From contig NZ_CAKLDI010000002.1 of the NCBI RefSeq assembly GCF_921293875.1, forward strand, positions 372,001 through 436,000: a stretch of DNA of 64,000 nucleotides, given 5' to 3'. A program made the position numbers and the translations under genes. The notes beneath the pieces are model-generated. The model did not search any database and was not told the DNA's origin. It saw only the letters and a program-made list of their open reading frames with translations. Below, one piece after another: positions 8,529 to 17,688 of the stretch; within the stretch, counting starts at the first letter, position 1; every line of letters starts with the position of its first letter. The stretch is from Vibrio stylophorae (GTDB lineage Bacteria; Pseudomonadota; Gammaproteobacteria; Enterobacterales; Vibrionaceae).

Positions 8529-11500
8529 TTAATGCAGGTGAAAACGCTGTTTTTGCCAGACTTGGTACACCGCAGGCAAAAGCACTAAGGTCAGTAAGGC
8601 TGCTGACAGTGCGCCACCTAACATCGGTGCGGCGATTCGCTGCATCACCTCAGCCCCAGTGCCCGAGCCAAGCATGATTGGGATCAGACCAATCACCACG
8701 GTGAGCACCGTCATCATCACCGGACGGATCCGCTGCCCTGCACCGATTTCAATGGCGTGTTGCAGATCAGAAAGCGCCAAACGACGTCCTTCACTTTGCG
8801 CTTGGTCGCGCTGCTGTTGCCATGCGCTATTGAGATACACCAGCATGATGATGCCGGTTTCTACCGCGACCCCAGCTAAAGCGATAAAACCCACTCCCAC
8901 GGCAATAGAGAGGTTATAGCCAAGCCAGTAAAGCAGCCATAAACCACCCACCAGCGCCAGTGGCAAGGTAGCGAGAATGACCACCACTTCGCTTAAACGG
9001 CCAAAGCTGAGATAGAGCAACACGAAAATAATCGCCACCGTGACTGGGATCACCACCGTCAGTTTGTCCATCGCTCGTTGCATATACTCATATTGGCCAG
9101 ACCAATTCAGTGAGTAGCCCGCAGGAAGCGTAAGGTGTTCAGCCACATAGGCTTGTGCATCTTCAACATAACTGCCGAGATCGCGCCCTTCGATATCGAT
9201 ATAGACCCAACCATTGGGGCGCGCATTTTCGGTTTTAATCATCGGTGGCCCCGCTTGATAATGCACATTTGCCACTTCTGATAATGCCACCACAGCGCCA
9301 GAGCCCGTCACGATAGGCAGATTTTGCAGCGCTACAATGGAGTCACGATAACGCTGCGGGTAACGAATGGCGATCGGATAACGCTCAAGGCCTTCCACGG
9401 TTTCGGCGACCGACATCCCGCCTACCGCAGTGCGCATCACCGCTTGAATATCCGCAACCGACAGGCCGTATTGCGCAGCTTTGACGCGGTCAATATCCAC
9501 TGTGATATAGCGACCACCGGCAACACGCTCAGCATAAACTGACGTGGTTCCCTGAACCTGAGGCAGCAGACGTTCAAGCTCTGCGCCGATGCTTTCAATG
9601 GTGGCTAAATTCGGGCCGGCGATTTTAATGCCAACTGGGGTTTTGATACCAGTAGAAAGCATATCGATGCGCGTTTTAATCGGCATCACCCAAGCATTAC
9701 TGACGCCTGGCACTTTGACGATGCGATCAAGTTCTTGCCGAACTTTCTCTGGCGTCATCCCATCGCGCCATTCACTGCGCGGCTTAAATTGAATAAAGGT
9801 TTCAATCATGGTGAGCGGCGCAGGATCCGTCGCAGTTTCAGCGCGCCCCACCTTGCCCCATACCGTTTTCACCTCAGGCAGGGTTTTAATCAGCTTGTTG
9901 GTTTGCTGTAAAAGCTCCCGCGCTTTACCAATGGAGATACCCGGGTAGGTCGATGGCATATACATGAGATCGCCCTCATCCAGCGGCGGAATAAACTCAC
10001 TGCCCATCTTGCTCCATGGGTAATAAGCCGAGCCCAGCACTAAAAGCGCAATGAGCATCACCGTTTTAGGCGCGCCCATACTCATCGCCAAAAATGGACG
10101 ATAAGCGGCAGTAAGTACGCGGGTAATGGGGTTTTTCGACTCAGCAACAATATGACCGCGAATGAAATACCCCATGAGCACAGGCACCAGCGTGACCGCA
10201 AGTCCGGCAGCTGCCGCCATGGCGTAGGATTTAGTGAATGCAAGCGGCGCAAACATCTTGCCCTCTTGGCCTTGCAGCGCAAACACGGGCACAAAACTCA
10301 AGGTAATAATCAGCAGTGAGAAAAAGAGCGGCGAGCCCACTTCCTGCGCAGCTTTGCTAATGACCTGCCAACGATTTTTATCAGTTAGCGGCGTTCGCTC
10401 TGCATGCTTGTGCACGTTTTCAATCATCACGATAGCGCCATCCACCATGGCCCCAATGGCGATACCAATACCGCCCAAGGACATGATGTTGGCGTTGATC
10501 CCTTGCCAGCGCATCAACAAGAAAGCCACTAAAATGCCCAGCGGCAAGCTAAAGAGGATCACCAGTGAAGAGCGCAAATGGAACAAAAACAGCGCGCAAA
10601 CCAAAACCACCACAATAAACTCTTTAACGAGCGTGTGATTGAGGTTCTCCACCGCAGCATCAATCAAGTTAGTGCGGTCATAGGTGATCACCACTTCAAC
10701 ACCTTGCGGCAAACTTTTTTCTAAGGTCGCAAGTCGCGCTTTCACCGCTGCAATCACCTGCTGCGCGTTTTCACCCGAGCGCATCACAATGACGCCCGCC
10801 ACGGCTTCGCCTTCGCCATTTAGCTCTGAGACCCCGCGGCGCATTTGCGGACCTTGAACAATACTCGCCACATCACCAAGCATCAGCGGCGTGCCTTGCT
10901 CGGTCACGCGTAGTGGTAATTTCGCAAGCTGCTGCTCGCCGCGCAGATAGCCTTTGCTTTGCACCATCATCTCGGCTTCGCCCTGCTCAATCACCGACGC
11001 GCCAGTTTCTTCATTGCCCTTGGCGATGGCATTTTTCACTTGCGCCAAGGTCAGTCCATAGGCGCGCAGTTTATTTGGGTCAATCTCTACCTGATATTGC
11101 TTGACCATGCCGCCCACGGTTGCCACTTCAGAGACCCCTGGGACAGCTTGCAGCTCATATTTCAAAAACCAGTCTTGAAGGGTGCGAAGCTCACTGAGAT
11201 CGTGCTGGCCACTGCGGTCCACCAGCGCATAACTGAGCACCCAGCCCACCCCAGTGGCATCTGGCCCCAGTGTGGGCTTGGCCTGCGCGGGAAGTTTAGG
11301 CGCCACTTGGCTCAAATACTCCAACACACGGCTACGCGCCCAATAAAGGTCTGTACTGTCATCAAACAGAACATAGACGTAGGAGTCGCCAAAAAAGGAG
11401 TAGCCGCGCACTGAGGTTGCGCCCGGTACAGCCAACATCGCCGTGGTGAGTGGATAGGTCACCTGATCTTCCACCACCTGCGGCGCTTGTCCGGGATAGC

Positions 11501-11654
11501 TGGTTTTGATGATCACCTGTACATCAGAAAGATCAGGAATGGCATCCACGGGCGTGCTTTTCACCGCATAAATCCCAGCAAACGCCAGCATCATCGATGT
11601 GAGAAGAACAAGGAGTCGGTTTTTCAGCGACCAACGAATAACAGCGGCAATCAT
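8529..11654 (-). CDS. cusA: CusA-type heavy-metal RND efflux permease (Cu(I)/Ag(I))
   Basis: 1041 residues, full length for the HME class of RND pumps, with the 12-span layout and two large periplasmic loops. Diagnostic stretches are SGENAQQVI, the TM4 motif GAMVDGAIVMIENVHKH carrying the acidic proton-relay residue, RIDMLSTGIKTPVGIKIAG, and GPPMIKTENARPNGWVYID, where E. coli CusA has a copper-binding methionine. The protein would take Cu(I)/Ag(I) from periplasm or cytoplasm and pass it to the CusB/CusC channel. Its ATG overlaps the cusB stop (ATGA), showing tight coupling. Substrate choice of copper/silver rather than Zn/Co/Ni rests on these motifs and the neighbours. Confidence 0.95.
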   Translation of the reverse strand: MIAAVIRWSLKNRLLVLLTSMMLAFAGIYAVKSTPVDAIPDLSDVQVIIKTSYPGQAPQVVEDQVTYPLTTAMLAVPGATSVRGYSFFGDSYVYVLFDDSTDLYWARSRVLEYLSQVAPKLPAQAKPTLGPDATGVGWVLSYALVDRSGQHDLSELRTLQDWFLKYELQAVPGVSEVATVGGMVKQYQVEIDPNKLRAYGLTLAQVKNAIAKGNEETGASVIEQGEAEMMVQSKGYLRGEQQLAKLPLRVTEQGTPLMLGDVASIVQGPQMRRGVSELNGEGEAVAGVIVMRSGENAQQVIAAVKARLATLEKSLPQGVEVVITYDRTNLIDAAVENLNHTLVKEFIVVVLVCALFLFHLRSSLVILFSLPLGILVAFLLMRWQGINANIMSLGGIGIAIGAMVDGAIVMIENVHKHAERTPLTDKNRWQVISKAAQEVGSPLFFSLLIITLSFVPVFALQGQEGKMFAPLAFTKSYAMAAAAGLAVTLVPVLMGYFIRGHIVAESKNPITRVLTAAYRPFLAMSMGAPKTVMLIALLVLGSAYYPWSKMGSEFIPPLDEGDLMYMPSTYPGISIGKARELLQQTNKLIKTLPEVKTVWGKVGRAETATDPAPLTMIETFIQFKPRSEWRDGMTPEKVRQELDRIVKVPGVSNAWVMPIKTRIDMLSTGIKTPVGIKIAGPNLATIESIGAELERLLPQVQGTTSVYAERVAGGRYITVDIDRVKAAQYGLSVADIQAVMRTAVGGMSVAETVEGLERYPIAIRYPQRYRDSIVALQNLPIVTGSGAVVALSEVANVHYQAGPPMIKTENARPNGWVYIDIEGRDLGSYVEDAQAYVAEHLTLPAGYSLNWSGQYEYMQRAMDKLTVVIPVTVAIIFVLLYLSFGRLSEVVVILATLPLALVGGLWLLYWLGYNLSIAVGVGFIALAGVAVETGIIMLVYLNSAWQQQRDQAQSEGRRLALSDLQHAIEIGAGQRIRPVMMTVLTVVIGLIPIMLGSGTGAEVMQRIAAPMLGGALSAALLTLVLLPAVYQVWQKQRFHLH

Positions 11655-13423
11655 GGTGTCACCTCATGCGCTGAATGATTCATCTCGCCATGATCCATTT
11701 GAGAATGATCCATCTGTGAATTATTCATTTGCGAGTGTTCCATTTGGCTGTGGTCCATCTCGCCTTGTTCCATCTGAGCATGATCCATCTGTGCATGGTT
11801 CATTTGTGAACGGCCCATTTGGCTGTGGTCCATCTCGTCTTGTTCCGTCTGAGCATGCCCCATCTGCGCATGGTCCATTTGTGAGTGATCCATATTGTCA
11901 TGGTTCATACCGTCTGAAGACATTGTGGTTTGTTTCTCAGCGCCTTGATACTGCCAATCAAATTCAGCAATCCAATAATCATCGCCCTGTTTTTCAATGG
12001 CAAAACGAATGGGCATCCCCACTTTCAGCACGCTGGTATCCACGCCATCTGCCACAGTAAAAGGCATCACCATAGCAGGCCATTGCCATGCACTCACAGG
12101 GCCATGACTTAAGATCCATTGCTGCGGTGAGTCTGTTGCAGCAGAGACGCTGCCAGTGACCCATTGGCGATCAGGCGCGCCTTCAATGCGGCTAAAATCG
12201 GCACTTTTACTGGACTCAGAATCAAGCAAAAATTGCGCAGAGGTCACCACTTGCTGACCCAAGGTCAGCCCTTGCTTCACGCCGACCCAATCTTGGCTCT
12301 CCCCTGCTTTTTCGATGCGCACGCTGCGATACTTTCCATCGCCCAGCGCCAAAACCACGCGGCTCATATGACCATCTTCAATCACCGCCTGTCTTGGAAC
12401 GCGCAGCATATTGGCTTCACCAGCGGGCTTAATTTCAAGCGCAGCATACATATTGGGTAGCAATGTTTGGTCTGGATTTTCAAATACCAAACGCAGGGTT
12501 TGCGCGCGGGTTTTTCCATCGACCACGGGATAGCGATAATCCACACGACCTTGCCAGCGCTGTCCGGGCAGCGCAGGAACACGCATGGTCACTGGATCGC
12601 CGGTTTGAATCAGGTAACCTTGCTGTTCAAACACTTCTGCTTGCACCCAAACGGTATTGAGGCTGCCAGCTCGCAGTAGCATCTGCTGCGGCGCAACATA
12701 AGCCCCTTCGACAATCGCAAGATCGCCAATCACGCCATCGGCGGGCGCACGAACCCACAAGCTGCGCGAAACCTGCCGCTCTTTTTTAAGTTGCGCGATA
12801 CTTTCTACATCCACGCCCAAGGCAATCAGTCGATTGTAAGCCGCTTGAATCATATGACGGCGACCATCAGACAATGCATCCAAATACTCTTGCTGCGCCT
12901 TGACCCATTGTGGTGAATACAAAGCAAAAAGCGGCGCACCTTTTTTCACCCGCTCACCTACACGATTGACTTTCAATGCGTCAACCCAACCACTGACACG
13001 CAAGTTCACTTGCCATTGCAGCTCAGGGTTAAACTCAATGACGCCAAGACTATTGATGGATTGCTCAAGCGGCCCTTGCGACACAGCGACGGTTCTCACC
13101 CCAAGGTTTTGTACCACGCTCGGGTCAATTCGCACTGTGCCAGCGGGATCAGCACTTGCGCCAGATTCTTCATAAACTGGCACTAAATCCATGCCCATAG
13201 GCGATTTACCCGGACCATCTCGGCGATAACTAGCATCCATGGGCGCGACCCAATAAAGCGGCTGTTTGTCCGTATCACTTTGCGCGCCATTGGCATGCAT
13301 GCCGCCATGGCCACTCATACTCTGAATTTGCCAACCCAATAGCACACCCACACTCAGCGTACCTGCGATGATCAATGCCAATTTATTTTTAGAGAAACTA
13401 TTTTTATTCTGCGTGGGCTTCAT
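11651..13423 (-). CDS. cusB: CusB-type membrane fusion protein with fused CusF domain and Met/His tail
   Basis: 590 residues from ATG at 13423 (AGGAGG six bases before); longer upstream readings are not supported. Order: membrane anchor (LALIIAGTLSVGVLLGW), heavy-metal-binding segment at ~53-80 (YWVAPMDASYRRDGPGKSPMGMDLVP), barrel-sandwich and beta domains of an RND adaptor, a CusF-like domain at ~430-490 (ILSHGPVSAWQWPAMVMPFTV, with the His, Trp and two Met that bind Cu(I) in CusF), then a ~90-residue tail of Met/His/Gln pentads. E. coli encodes CusF separately, so this is a fusion. The gene overlaps cusC by 20 bases and cusA by 4. It links CusA to CusC and probably loads metal. Confidence 0.93.
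   Translation of the reverse strand: MKPTQNKNSFSKNKLALIIAGTLSVGVLLGWQIQSMSGHGGMHANGAQSDTDKQPLYWVAPMDASYRRDGPGKSPMGMDLVPVYEESGASADPAGTVRIDPSVVQNLGVRTVAVSQGPLEQSINSLGVIEFNPELQWQVNLRVSGWVDALKVNRVGERVKKGAPLFALYSPQWVKAQQEYLDALSDGRRHMIQAAYNRLIALGVDVESIAQLKKERQVSRSLWVRAPADGVIGDLAIVEGAYVAPQQMLLRAGSLNTVWVQAEVFEQQGYLIQTGDPVTMRVPALPGQRWQGRVDYRYPVVDGKTRAQTLRLVFENPDQTLLPNMYAALEIKPAGEANMLRVPRQAVIEDGHMSRVVLALGDGKYRSVRIEKAGESQDWVGVKQGLTLGQQVVTSAQFLLDSESSKSADFSRIEGAPDRQWVTGSVSAATDSPQQWILSHGPVSAWQWPAMVMPFTVADGVDTSVLKVGMPIRFAIEKQGDDYWIAEFDWQYQGAEKQTTMSSDGMNHDNMDHSQMDHAQMGHAQTEQDEMDHSQMGRSQMNHAQMDHAQMEQGEMDHSQMEHSQMNNSQMDHSQMDHGEMNHSAHEVTP
11675..11908 (-). repeat. Degenerate 15-bp tandem repeats encoding MDHSQ-type pentads
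   Basis: The 3' end of cusB consists of about sixteen imperfect 15-base units encoding five-residue blocks such as MDHSQ, MDHAQ, MGHAQ, MNHAQ and MEQGE. Met and His recur at fixed spacing, suited to soft-metal binding. The DNA repetition suggests growth by slippage or unequal exchange. Confidence 0.85.
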
Positions 13424-14873
13424 CACGAGCCTCCTGTGCATGACGCGGCGCAAGGCTTGCGCGATCAAGATCAAAGCCTAAGAGATAGGCCAATTGGTTT
13501 TGTTGCAGCGCTAAATCTGCGGTGAGGCGCAGCGCGGCTTGCTGCTGCTGATTGAAGGCCAACTCAGCTTGGATGAGTTCCATCAGCGTGTTGCGATCGG
13601 CTTCATAACCGCGCGCAATGGCGCGGCGCTGGGCTTGGCTGTCACGCAGTAACTGCTGATGAAATTGCTTGAGACGAAGCTGCAGATATTGACGCTGACT
13701 GAGCGCACTTTGCAGCTGCGCTTGGACTTGACGACCAATAAGATCGCGCTGTGCCTTGGCCGCCGCCAGCTTGGCTTTGGCCGATACCACACCTTGATCC
13801 TGTCTCGTTTGGTCAAAAAGTGGCATATCCATGGTCAGCGCCACACTCATCAAATCGGGTGCGCGCTCACCAGACATGGTTTTGGCTTGCCGATTGGCAT
13901 ACATCAGCTCTACGGCAAATTGTGGATCCAAGGCTGTTTGCGCCATGGCCACTTGATTTTGCGCCAGTGCAATTTGCTCCGCACTTTGCCCTAACATGGG
14001 GTGCTGCTGCCATAGTGGCATTAAGGTCGCGAGCTGTTCATCCACGGATTCAGGTAAATCAACCAACCGCAATGTTAGCTGCTGCCAATCGGGGTAGCTC
14101 AATGTCATATCAGCGGAATCCTGCGCTGCAAGATGCGGTACAAATTGGCTCAGCTGCGCCCAGATCTGCGCTTTCATTTGCGCATTACTCAGTTGCAACT
14201 GTTTGGTTTGACTCAAAGCTAATTCGCTGGCGGCAAGCGCTTCGGCCTCTGCTCGGCCCAGTTCGTAATTGCGTTTGGCATCACGTACACGCTGGCTTAA
14301 AAGCTGCTTTTGCCTTTGCAAAAGCTGATCAAGCTTGCTGCGATACACCCACTCGACCCAAAGCTGTCCCAATTGCTGTTGCAGCATCAAACGGCGAAGT
14401 GATAGTTGTTGCACGGTTTGCAGCTGAGCAATATCGCTGCGCTGCTTTGCAATCTCTGCGCTATCGCCTCGGTTAAAGGGCTGCATAATCCCCACAGAAA
14501 GATTGGTCATCATATCTTGGTCTAGGGCAAAGCTGTCGGTCGGCAAGCCGCCAACCCCGACTTTCACTTTCGGATTAAGCCAACCCGTTTGACTCAATGC
14601 ATCCGCTTGCTGCGCTTGGCCCAAATGGCTCAAACGCTGCTGCTCGGGATCTTGTTGCTGCGCCTTTGCCAGTAGAGATGCAAAAGAGAGCGTTTGCGTG
14701 GTTGAAATCTGTTGTGACTGTGCCATTGCAGCCGGACTGTACGCCATCCATAGGATGAACAAGCCAAGCCCCATACAAAGCTGAGTCAGTGTTTGAAATG
14801 ACAAACAGACGCCAGTTCTTGGACCTGTTTTAAAGCCATTTACGTGCAATACATGCAAGACATTCCGTTGCAT
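13404..14873 (-). CDS. cusC: CusC-type TolC-family outer-membrane efflux protein
   Basis: 489 residues from ATG at 14873, chosen because GAGG lies 6 bases before it (an in-frame ATG at 14885 has none). A long signal peptide ends near MAYSPAAMA. The mature part shows two Ala/Gln-rich coiled-coil repeats typical of TolC-family channels (LLAKAQQQDPEQQRL, AEALAASELALSQTKQLQL, ALSQRQYLQLRLKQF). Unlike E. coli CusC, no lipobox Cys follows the signal sequence. It forms the outer-membrane exit duct for the CusBA complex. Codon and Gln richness match cusB next door. It overlaps cusB by 20 bases. Confidence 0.9.
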   Translation of the reverse strand: MQRNVLHVLHVNGFKTGPRTGVCLSFQTLTQLCMGLGLFILWMAYSPAAMAQSQQISTTQTLSFASLLAKAQQQDPEQQRLSHLGQAQQADALSQTGWLNPKVKVGVGGLPTDSFALDQDMMTNLSVGIMQPFNRGDSAEIAKQRSDIAQLQTVQQLSLRRLMLQQQLGQLWVEWVYRSKLDQLLQRQKQLLSQRVRDAKRNYELGRAEAEALAASELALSQTKQLQLSNAQMKAQIWAQLSQFVPHLAAQDSADMTLSYPDWQQLTLRLVDLPESVDEQLATLMPLWQQHPMLGQSAEQIALAQNQVAMAQTALDPQFAVELMYANRQAKTMSGERAPDLMSVALTMDMPLFDQTRQDQGVVSAKAKLAAAKAQRDLIGRQVQAQLQSALSQRQYLQLRLKQFHQQLLRDSQAQRRAIARGYEADRNTLMELIQAELAFNQQQQAALRLTADLALQQNQLAYLLGFDLDRASLAPRHAQEARDEAHAE

Positions 14874-14965
14874 AAGTTGCCTCATCTAAATTTAAATTGA
14901 ATACAGCTCGCGCGATGAAACCCGCGAGCAGTAACAGCATTTCAAATGCTTAAATTTAAAAATAG

Positions 14966-15439
14966 CTAGGCTATTGGAGGGCGGAAATGTGGTTCTTGAA
15001 AATGATAAGGGGCTGGATTAGTTTCAATTACAGGCAGGGTTTGGCTATGGCGCGTTAATGGCTGCCAAGTTGCAGCTAGCAATAGCGACATGGCGCTACA
15101 ACCAGGTTTCATGCAGCAGCTGGCACCACCATCATGTTGGTGACAATGCATATTGCTGCTGTCATCAAGCATCGACTCACAATCACTCATTTCAACGCAG
15201 CTGCTATCGGCACTGTGGGCCATCTTTTCCATAACGACATTTGATGCGTGGCCATGGTGCATTGCGGAAGATGCGTGCGTTTTCTCTTCAACACTATTTT
15301 GCGCACTGACCTGATTGGTAGGAAACAGCATTGATTGCGCGCGAACAGGCGCTGCCAGCAAAACCATTACGGTAAAGCAAAGCAGTAAAAAATAGGCTGC
15401 AGGTTGCCAAACCTGCTGTCGGCGCGAATGAGAATACAT
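14966..15439 (-). CDS. Cys/His/Met-rich exported protein at the head of the cus operon (CopL/DUF2946-like)
   Basis: 157 residues. A signal peptide (YFLLLCFTVMVLLAAPVRAQ) is followed by a short mature protein rich in potential copper ligands: AMHHGHASNVVMEKMAH, SCVEMSDCESM, NMHCHQHDGGASCCMKPGC, and a proline-ended tail (HFQEPHFRPPIA). This resembles the CopL or DUF2946 type found upstream of copper-resistance operons. A metal-sensing or scavenging role in the periplasm is inferred. The predicted transcription start of the CueR-type promoter falls at or next to the ATG, so the message may be leaderless. An alternative downstream start would remove the signal peptide, so the ATG at 15439 is kept. 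Confidence 0.75.
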   Translation of the reverse strand: MYSHSRRQQVWQPAAYFLLLCFTVMVLLAAPVRAQSMLFPTNQVSAQNSVEEKTHASSAMHHGHASNVVMEKMAHSADSSCVEMSDCESMLDDSSNMHCHQHDGGASCCMKPGCSAMSLLLAATWQPLTRHSQTLPVIETNPAPYHFQEPHFRPPIA

Positions 15440-15477
15440 CGTGGTGATTCTAAAGCTTTCCCCTAGGGTAAGGTCAA
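15440..15477 (-). promoter_or_regulatory. MerR/CueR-type promoter and operator of the copper operon
   Basis: Read on the minus strand: TTGACC (15477-15472), a 19-base spacer, then TAGAAT (15452-15447). The spacer contains the dyad ACCTTACCCTAGGGGAAAGCT, close to the CueR operator pattern ACCTTCC...GGAAGGT. A 19-bp spacer overlapped by such a dyad is the hallmark of MerR-family activated promoters. No CueR-like gene is in the window, so the regulator must act from elsewhere. Confidence 0.75.
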
Positions 15478-15821
15478 GATGTGAAATGATTGTTGGTGTT
15501 TTGAAACTTATGATTTAACCGCTAATGCGAGCAACGCATAGAAGAATTCATGTGAAGACAGCATTGGTGTAACTGCCGTATCAAACCTGCGTATCAAACC
15601 ATTCAGCGCGCGATACAAGGTGGCATGCTCTGCTATAAAACGGCAGTCAATCATTACAGCTATAATCTTTTCTGCTATAAGCTCATTTACCACGAAAGAT
15701 CAAATTTACATCGTTATTACACGCCCAATTGCGAGATGCATCTCTTATTTTCCAATGAAATTAGATTTACGCACAAAGCTATGCGTACACTTTGCGCTCA
15801 TTTTTAATTTGAACACGAAAT
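15478..15821. other. Divergent regulatory gap between copper operon and ectA
   Basis: 344 bases holding the upstream regions of both units. The part next to ectA is AT-rich with TACACT at 15786-15791 as a possible -10, but no convincing -35 at the right distance. Small open frames here (15508-15693, 15620-15832) lack ribosome sites and protein character. Confidence 0.5.
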
Positions 15822-16367
15822 ATGAGAGATAATTTGATCGCCGCTGCACCGTGGCAACATTACTCGGATATTTTACAAAAAGATCCGCAATCAATCAGTT
15901 TTCGACAACCCAAAAAAGAGGATGGTCTCGCGATCCATCAACTCATCGCTCACTCACCACCACTCGATACCAACTCCACATATTGTAACTTCCTGCAGGC
16001 CGATCATTTTCGCCACACCTGCATTGTGTGTGAACAAAATTGCGAAATTGCAGGATTTATTTCCGCTTATCGTAAGCCGGAAGATCCCACCACCCTCTTT
16101 GTATGGCAAGTGGTGGTTGGCGAAACAGTACGTGGACTTGGCATCGGCTATCGCATGCTGACTGAGCTGCTTGCGCGTGATGCATTGGCTGATATTCAAG
16201 CCATTGAAACAACCATCACCGACGATAACGACGCCTCATGGGCACTGTTTCGCAAACTTGAAAAAGCGCATCAACTAGGCCACGTCAGCATCTTTCTCGA
16301 CAAAGAGAACCACTTTCAAGCGCAGCACGAGACTGAATTTTTGTTTCGTGTACCCCTCGCTAAATAA
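15822..16367 (+). CDS. ectA: L-2,4-diaminobutyrate acetyltransferase (ectoine synthesis)
   Basis: 181 residues, a GNAT-fold enzyme that acetylates diaminobutyrate at N-gamma, the second step from aspartate semialdehyde to ectoine. Visible motifs are FRQPKKEDGLAIHQLI, SPPLDTNSTYCNFLQADHF (strongly conserved in EctA), the acetyl-CoA loop VRGLGIGYRMLTELLAR and ITDDNDASWALFRK. The ATG has no good Shine-Dalgarno (an A/T-rich leader precedes it). Its TAA overlaps the first ATG of ectB, so translation is coupled. It is first gene of ectABC. Regulation by salinity is known for the pathway and inferred here. Confidence 0.96.
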   Translation: MRDNLIAAAPWQHYSDILQKDPQSISFRQPKKEDGLAIHQLIAHSPPLDTNSTYCNFLQADHFRHTCIVCEQNCEIAGFISAYRKPEDPTTLFVWQVVVGETVRGLGIGYRMLTELLARDALADIQAIETTITDDNDASWALFRKLEKAHQLGHVSIFLDKENHFQAQHETEFLFRVPLAK

Positions 16368-17653
16368 TGGATATTCATATGACTATTTTTAAAGCCAAGG
16401 AATCAAACGTTCAAACCTATGCCAACAGTTTTCCAACGCGATTTACCAAGGCGCAAGGCTGCTGGCTATTTGATGATCAAGGCAAACGCTACATCGATTT
16501 TCTTGCCGGTGCCGGTGCACTGAACTATGGCCATAACCACCCAGAGCTAAAAAAAGCACTCATCGATTACATTACAGCTGATGGTGTGACCCATGGTCTT
16601 GATATGCATACCGATGCCAAAGCCAATTTCATTGCCCGTTTTGATGAAATTATCCTGCGCCCACGCCATCTTGATTACCGTTTTCAATTTACTGGCCCAA
16701 CGGGGACCAACGCAGTAGAAGCTGCGCTGAAACTCGCGCGTAAAGTCACGGGCCGCGCCAACATTGTTGCCTTTACCAATGGCTTTCATGGCGTTTCCTA
16801 CGGCGCGCTCGCAGCCACAGGTAACCAGCACCATCGCGGCGGCGCTGGGGTACCCCTTTCAGGCGTCAGCCGCATTCCTTACCAAGGCTATGCCGGCATT
16901 GATGGGCTGAGCCTATTTGAAACGCAGCTTTCTGATCGCTCAAGTGGCCTTGATAAACCGGCGGCGGTCATTGTGGAGTGCGTGCAAGGTGAAGGCGGCC
17001 TCAATGTTGCAACGCCAGAATGGCTAAAGCGTCTTGAGCAGATCTGTCGCCAGCACAACATTCTGCTGATTGTGGATGATATTCAAGCAGGCTGTGGCCG
17101 AACCGGTACCTTCTTTAGTTTCGAGCCTTCAGGGATTAAACCCGATCTCGTGGTGCTGTCAAAGTCCATTGGTGGCTATGGCTTGCCTATGTCAATTGTG
17201 CTTTTAAAACCTGAGTTAGACCAATGGGCGCCTGGTGAGCATAACGGCACCTTCCGTGGCAATAACCATGCCTTTGTCACTGCGGCCAAAGCCTTGGATC
17301 TCTTCTGGCAAACCAATGAGCTCAGCCAGCACATTGACGCTCGTGCCAAGCAGCTCAATCAGCATCTACAAAAACAACTCAAATTACATCCAGAGCTCTT
17401 TGTCAACCTGAAAGGTCGCGGCTTAATGCAGGGCATTGCCTGTCAAAATGGCGATATCGCCTCAGCCATTAGCCAAGCTTGCTTTGAGCGCGGCATGATC
17501 ATTGAAACCGCAGGCCCAGAAGGACAAGTGGTGAAGTTTTTCTGTCCGCTGACCATTAGCGAGGCTGAGATGGAGCAAGGAATTCATCATTTCATTGAAG
17601 CAGCAGCTAAAGTGGCAAAAGCGCAAAATAGCCATTCACGTAAAGCATCTTAA
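16367..17653 (+). CDS. ectB: Diaminobutyrate--2-oxoglutarate transaminase (ectoine synthesis)
   Basis: 428 residues from ATG at 16367; an ATG at 16379 (MTIFKAKESNVQTYANSF) matches the usual EctB N-terminus and is an equal or better start. It is a class-III PLP aminotransferase converting aspartate semialdehyde plus glutamate into diaminobutyrate. Motifs: FLAGAGALNYGHNHP, QFTGPTGTNAVEAALKLAR, FHGVSYGALA, VECVQGEGGLN, LLIVDDIQAGCGRTG and the PLP lysine region VVLSKSIGGYGLPMS. It overlaps ectA by one base and precedes ectC by 35 bases. Confidence 0.97.
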   Translation: MDIHMTIFKAKESNVQTYANSFPTRFTKAQGCWLFDDQGKRYIDFLAGAGALNYGHNHPELKKALIDYITADGVTHGLDMHTDAKANFIARFDEIILRPRHLDYRFQFTGPTGTNAVEAALKLARKVTGRANIVAFTNGFHGVSYGALAATGNQHHRGGAGVPLSGVSRIPYQGYAGIDGLSLFETQLSDRSSGLDKPAAVIVECVQGEGGLNVATPEWLKRLEQICRQHNILLIVDDIQAGCGRTGTFFSFEPSGIKPDLVVLSKSIGGYGLPMSIVLLKPELDQWAPGEHNGTFRGNNHAFVTAAKALDLFWQTNELSQHIDARAKQLNQHLQKQLKLHPELFVNLKGRGLMQGIACQNGDIASAISQACFERGMIIETAGPEGQVVKFFCPLTISEAEMEQGIHHFIEAAAKVAKAQNSHSRKAS

Positions 17654-17688
17654 GTTTCAAGGATTGAAGTTAAGGACAGGAGTAAAAG

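Noticed and set aside
8659..10638. Several long plus-strand open frames within cusA
   Set aside because: They are antisense shadows of a strongly recognised gene with full-length RND motifs.
11675..11908. Short regular repeats that might suggest a CRISPR array
   Set aside because: Units are 15 bases, imperfect, without spacers, and translate in frame as Met/His blocks of cusB.
15508..15832. Small open frames between the copper operon and ectA
   Set aside because: No ribosome sites, both strands open by chance in AT-rich regulatory DNA.
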